Source: a bacterium (GTDB lineage Bacteria; Patescibacteriota; Patescibacteriia; Patescibacteriales; Patescibacteriaceae). Taken from it: a DNA stretch of 14,792 nt. Where the stretch lies: the NCBI GenBank assembly GCA_021818075.1, contig JAKAFD010000018.1, positions 1-14,792 of the forward strand. The letters run 5' to 3'. The notes under the pieces were generated by a model. That model did no database searches and was not told where the DNA came from. It saw only the letters and a list, made by a program, of their open reading frames with translations. The translations under genes were made by a program, and so were the position numbers. Of the stretch, positions 12,706 through 14,792 are shown piece after piece. Numbering within the stretch: the stretch's first letter is position 1; each line of letters begins with the position of its first letter.

Positions 12706-12743
12706 TGATCCCAAGTAGTATAAAGCTTTTTTTGTCTTTTGGC

Positions 12744-12770
12744 AACACTAGGACGGTGTTTTTGTTTTTT
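12744..12770 (+). terminator. Possible weak terminator
   Basis: AACAC (12744-12748) and GTGTT (12756-12760) form a 5-bp stem around TAGGACG, followed by a T-rich run. The stem is short and no clear plus-strand transcript leads into it. Confidence 0.25.
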
Positions 12771-12804
12771 TACGATTAAGTTTGTTTTTTGCGGTTATGT
12801 CAAG

Positions 12805-12833
12805 TTGACTTTTATTATTTTTTAGGCTATAAA
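12805..12833 (+). promoter_or_regulatory. Sigma70-type promoter of atpA
   Basis: TTGACT (12805-12810) and TATAAA (12828-12833) are 17 bases apart. Transcription would start near 12840, giving a leader of about 92 nt that holds the palindrome GATAAATATTTATC (12840-12853) and a long hairpin. Confidence 0.8.
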
Positions 12834-12863
12834 AAGAGTGATAAATATTTATCATTGAGAGCC

Positions 12864-12918
12864 AAAAGTTTATAAAACCAAGGCTGGCAATTTGCTGTTC
12901 TTGGTTTTGTAAACTTTT
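12864..12918 (+). promoter_or_regulatory. 19-bp leader hairpin of atpA, terminator-like
   Basis: AAAAGTTTATAAAACCAAG (12864-12882) pairs over its full length, with one G-U, with 12900-12918. The 17-nt loop includes GCA/TGC. The downstream arm runs into TTTTT, like an attenuator. It ends 13 bases before the atpA ATG, where no Shine-Dalgarno is seen. Confidence 0.7.
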
Positions 12919-12931
12919 TACTTTGTTTTAT

Positions 12932-14446
12932 ATGTCAAACACTAAAGATTTTATCGTAGAAGAACTAAAACGGCAGATTGCCGATTTTAAAGTTGAGGCT
13001 AGCGAACAAACTTTCGGCACGGTGGTGCAGGTGGGCGACGGCATCGCTAAAATTGCCGGACTGCAAGGGGCGATGATGAGCGAGATGCTGGAGTTTGCCG
13101 GCGTCGCCTCAGTTAACGGCGTGGTGCTGAACTTGGAAGAGGATATGGTCGGCGCCGTGATATTAGGCGATTACAACTCCATCAAAGAAGGCGACCGGGT
13201 GGTGGCTTTGAATAAGATTTTATCAGTACCGGCCGGACCGGCCTTGGTGGGTCGCGTGGTTAATCCTTTGGGCGAGGCGCTGGACGGTAAGGGCGAGGTT
13301 AAAGCCGAAGCGCAAATGCCGGTGGAAAAAGTGGCCCCCGGCGTTATTACCCGCCAGGGCGTTAATCAACCGGTGCAAACCGGCATTAAAGCGATTGACG
13401 CTATGGTGCCGATTGGTCGCGGCCAGCGCGAATTGATTATTGGCGATCGCCAAACCGGAAAAACGGCCATTGCCATTGACACGATTATCAACCAGCGCGG
13501 CCAGAATATGAAATGTATTTATGTGGCTATCGGCCAGAAAGAATCCAAGGTTGCTTCCCTGGTCGCTAAACTGACCGAGGCGGGGGCGATGGATTATACG
13601 ACGGTTGTTTTAGCCGGCGCCAGCGACCCGGCGCCGATGTTATACTTGGCGCCTTACGCCGGCGTGGCCATGGCGGAATATTTTTTGGCTAAAGGCGAAG
13701 ATGTTTTGATAATTTATGATGATTTAAGCAAGCACGCCGTGGCTTATCGCGAAATGAGTTTGCTTTTGAAGCGGCCGCCGGGCCGCGAGGCTTATCCGGG
13801 TGATGTGTTTTATCTGCATTCCCGTTTATTGGAGCGCGCCTGTAAATTAAACGCCGAACACGGCGGCGGTTCCATTACCGCTTTACCAATTATTGAAACG
13901 CAGGCCGGCGACGTGTCGGCTTATATTCCGACTAATGTTATTTCCATTACCGACGGCCAGATTTATCTGGAGCCGGACTTGTTTTACAAGGGCCAGCGGC
14001 CGGCCATTAATGCCGGTTTGTCGGTTTCGCGCGTCGGCAGCGCCGCTCAGACCAAGGCCATGAAAAAAGTGGCCGGCAAAATGCGCTTGGAAGCGGCGCA
14101 ATATCGCGAGCTGGCGGCCTTTGCCCAGTTCGGTTCGGATTTGGACGCGGAAACTAAAAATAAACTGGAACGCGGGAAGCGGTTGATGGAAGTTTTGAAG
14201 CAGGGCCAGTACGCGCCTTTAAGCATGACCGAACAGGTGGCTATATTTTTTGCCCTAACCAACGGTTATTTGGATAAAGTGGCGGTTGATAAAATATTAA
14301 CCTTGGAAACCGGCTTGTTGCAGTATTTACGCGATGGGCATCAAAGTTTGCTGGCGGAAATTGCCAAGAAAGGAGATTTAGATGATAAATTAAGCGATAA
14401 GTTAAGTGGGGCGATTAAGGATTTTGAAGGTACTATAATTAGTTAA
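12932..14446 (+). CDS. atpA: F1 ATP synthase subunit alpha
   Basis: A 504-aa protein from ATG at 12932. A TTG three codons upstream is open but unlikely, since the alpha N terminus is well placed from the ATG. The beta-barrel N-terminal domain (about 25-95, GTVVQVGDGIAKIAGL) is followed by the nucleotide-binding domain with Walker A GDRQTGKT (171-178), the Walker B-like VLIIYDDLSK (258-267), and arginine finger R367 in SVSRVGSAAQ, which completes the catalytic site on the beta subunit. The C-terminal helical domain is complete. Alpha alternates with beta in the hexamer of the F1 head. Its own promoter stands upstream and atpG follows 53 bases later, so the F1 genes alpha-gamma are in usual order. 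F0 and delta genes do not precede it here. Confidence 0.99.
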   Translation: MSNTKDFIVEELKRQIADFKVEASEQTFGTVVQVGDGIAKIAGLQGAMMSEMLEFAGVASVNGVVLNLEEDMVGAVILGDYNSIKEGDRVVALNKILSVPAGPALVGRVVNPLGEALDGKGEVKAEAQMPVEKVAPGVITRQGVNQPVQTGIKAIDAMVPIGRGQRELIIGDRQTGKTAIAIDTIINQRGQNMKCIYVAIGQKESKVASLVAKLTEAGAMDYTTVVLAGASDPAPMLYLAPYAGVAMAEYFLAKGEDVLIIYDDLSKHAVAYREMSLLLKRPPGREAYPGDVFYLHSRLLERACKLNAEHGGGSITALPIIETQAGDVSAYIPTNVISITDGQIYLEPDLFYKGQRPAINAGLSVSRVGSAAQTKAMKKVAGKMRLEAAQYRELAAFAQFGSDLDAETKNKLERGKRLMEVLKQGQYAPLSMTEQVAIFFALTNGYLDKVAVDKILTLETGLLQYLRDGHQSLLAEIAKKGDLDDKLSDKLSGAIKDFEGTIIS

Positions 14447-14465
14447 AAATTAACCCCCTCCCGAC

Positions 14466-14486
14466 CTCCCCCTTCGTAAGGGGGAG
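14466..14486 (+). other. GC-rich intercistronic hairpin between atpA and atpG
   Basis: CTCCCCCTT and AAGGGGGAG form a perfect 9-bp stem with a 3-nt loop (CGT). No T-run follows, so it is not a standard terminator. It ends about 5 bases before the ribosome-binding region of atpG (AAGGAA at 14493-14498). It could stabilise the atpA message or lower atpG translation, or be a dispersed repeat. Confidence 0.7.
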
Positions 14487-14499
14487 AAGGGCAAGGAAT

Positions 14500-14792
14500 A
14501 TGGCTAATACCAAGGAAATACAACGACGCATTAAGTCGGTCAGGAGCACCGCCAAAATTACCCGCGCCATGGAAATGGTGTCGGCGGCTAAAATGCGCCG
14601 CGCCACGGAAGCCGTGTTAAAAACCAGAAGCTATGCCAATTTGAGCTGGACCACGGTGCTGAATTTAACCAACGATGTCGATTACACCAAGCTGCATCCT
14701 TTGCTGGCGCGGCGGCCGGAAATTAAACGCGTGGCCATAATTTTATTTGCGGCCAATCGCGGTTTGTGCGGTTCTTTTTCCAGCGCTTTAAT
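14500..14792 (+). CDS. atpG: F1 ATP synthase subunit gamma (N-terminal part)
   Basis: The first 97 codons are present, and the gene is cut by the window edge. The start is ATG at 14500 with AAGGAA immediately upstream. The N-terminal helix MANTKEIQRRIKSVRSTAKI and then TRAMEMVSAAKMRRA is the classic gamma signature, forming one strand of the coiled coil that turns inside the alpha/beta head. VAIILFAANRGLCGSFSS (about 79-96) is the Rossmann-like core with the usual LCG motif. It belongs to the atpA transcript. Gamma is needed at one copy per three alpha subunits. Confidence 0.97.
   Translation, partial: MANTKEIQRRIKSVRSTAKITRAMEMVSAAKMRRATEAVLKTRSYANLSWTTVLNLTNDVDYTKLHPLLARRPEIKRVAIILFAANRGLCGSFSSAL

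Noticed and set aside
12487..12714. 75-codon minus-strand frame overlapping the uvrA start
   Set aside because: It overlaps uvrA in another frame and runs across both arms of the palindrome; no family likeness.
12632..12718. 28-codon plus-strand frame (MARQPNEVSGKKDKF...) with GGTGA upstream
   Set aside because: It looks peptide-like but lies in the right arm of the long palindrome, and the left arm encodes a similar frame on the minus strand. More likely a remnant or chance product.

Overview
The window looks like a piece of chromosome from a Candidate Phyla Radiation (Patescibacteria) bacterium. This is an inference from the gene set (bactofilin, a divergent diacylglycerol-kinase-like protein, ClpP, Hsp20, DUF3006, a large VanW-domain membrane protein, UvrA, F1 ATP synthase), tRNA genes without encoded CCA, and short tight gene clusters separated by AT-rich spacers. 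No ribosomal or other marker gene is present to fix the lineage. All fourteen complete genes end in TAA or TAG, and no in-frame UGA interrupts them, so the ordinary bacterial code fits.

Region 1-720 has no convincing protein gene. It holds a cluster of 28-bp palindromes (arms CCAAAGTCCAC / GTGGACTTTGG) next to a perfect DnaA-box sequence, a GC-rich hairpin-rich element whose two ends copy the 3' end of tRNA-Cys, a bidirectional terminator, tRNA-Cys itself and an AGCT-rich palindromic spacer. Region 730-2741 (minus strand) holds a secreted 3D-domain protein with its own strong promoter, yraN, a small membrane protein and a SAM methyltransferase. Region 2813-3045 is a second palindrome/DnaA-box cluster, inverted relative to the first.

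Region 3046-4563 (minus strand) is probably one transcript of HTH/LAGLIDADG-like protein, tRNA-Ala(GGC) and an unrecognised 177-aa protein. It is read from a promoter placed so close to the start codon that the mRNA should be nearly leaderless. tRNA-Arg(CCU) lies just upstream. Region 4718-6592 (plus strand) is bactofilin, DAGK-like protein and clpP. Region 6597-9212 (plus strand) is hsp20, DUF3006 and the VanW protein, which overlaps DUF3006 by 8 bases. Together these two clusters suggest cell-envelope, cytoskeletal and protein-quality functions.

Region 9213-9637 has no protein gene. It starts (minus strand) at an excellent promoter that overlaps the uvrA terminator and can fold into a long 27-bp stem followed by more hairpins, so it is a strong candidate for an unidentified structured RNA of about 420 nt. 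uvrA follows on the minus strand. The uvrA-atpA divergent spacer contains a degenerate 179-bp palindrome (MITE-like or an inverted duplication), then the atpA promoter and a 19-bp leader hairpin. atpA starts its own transcript and is followed, after a GC-rich hairpin, by the beginning of atpG, cut by the window edge.
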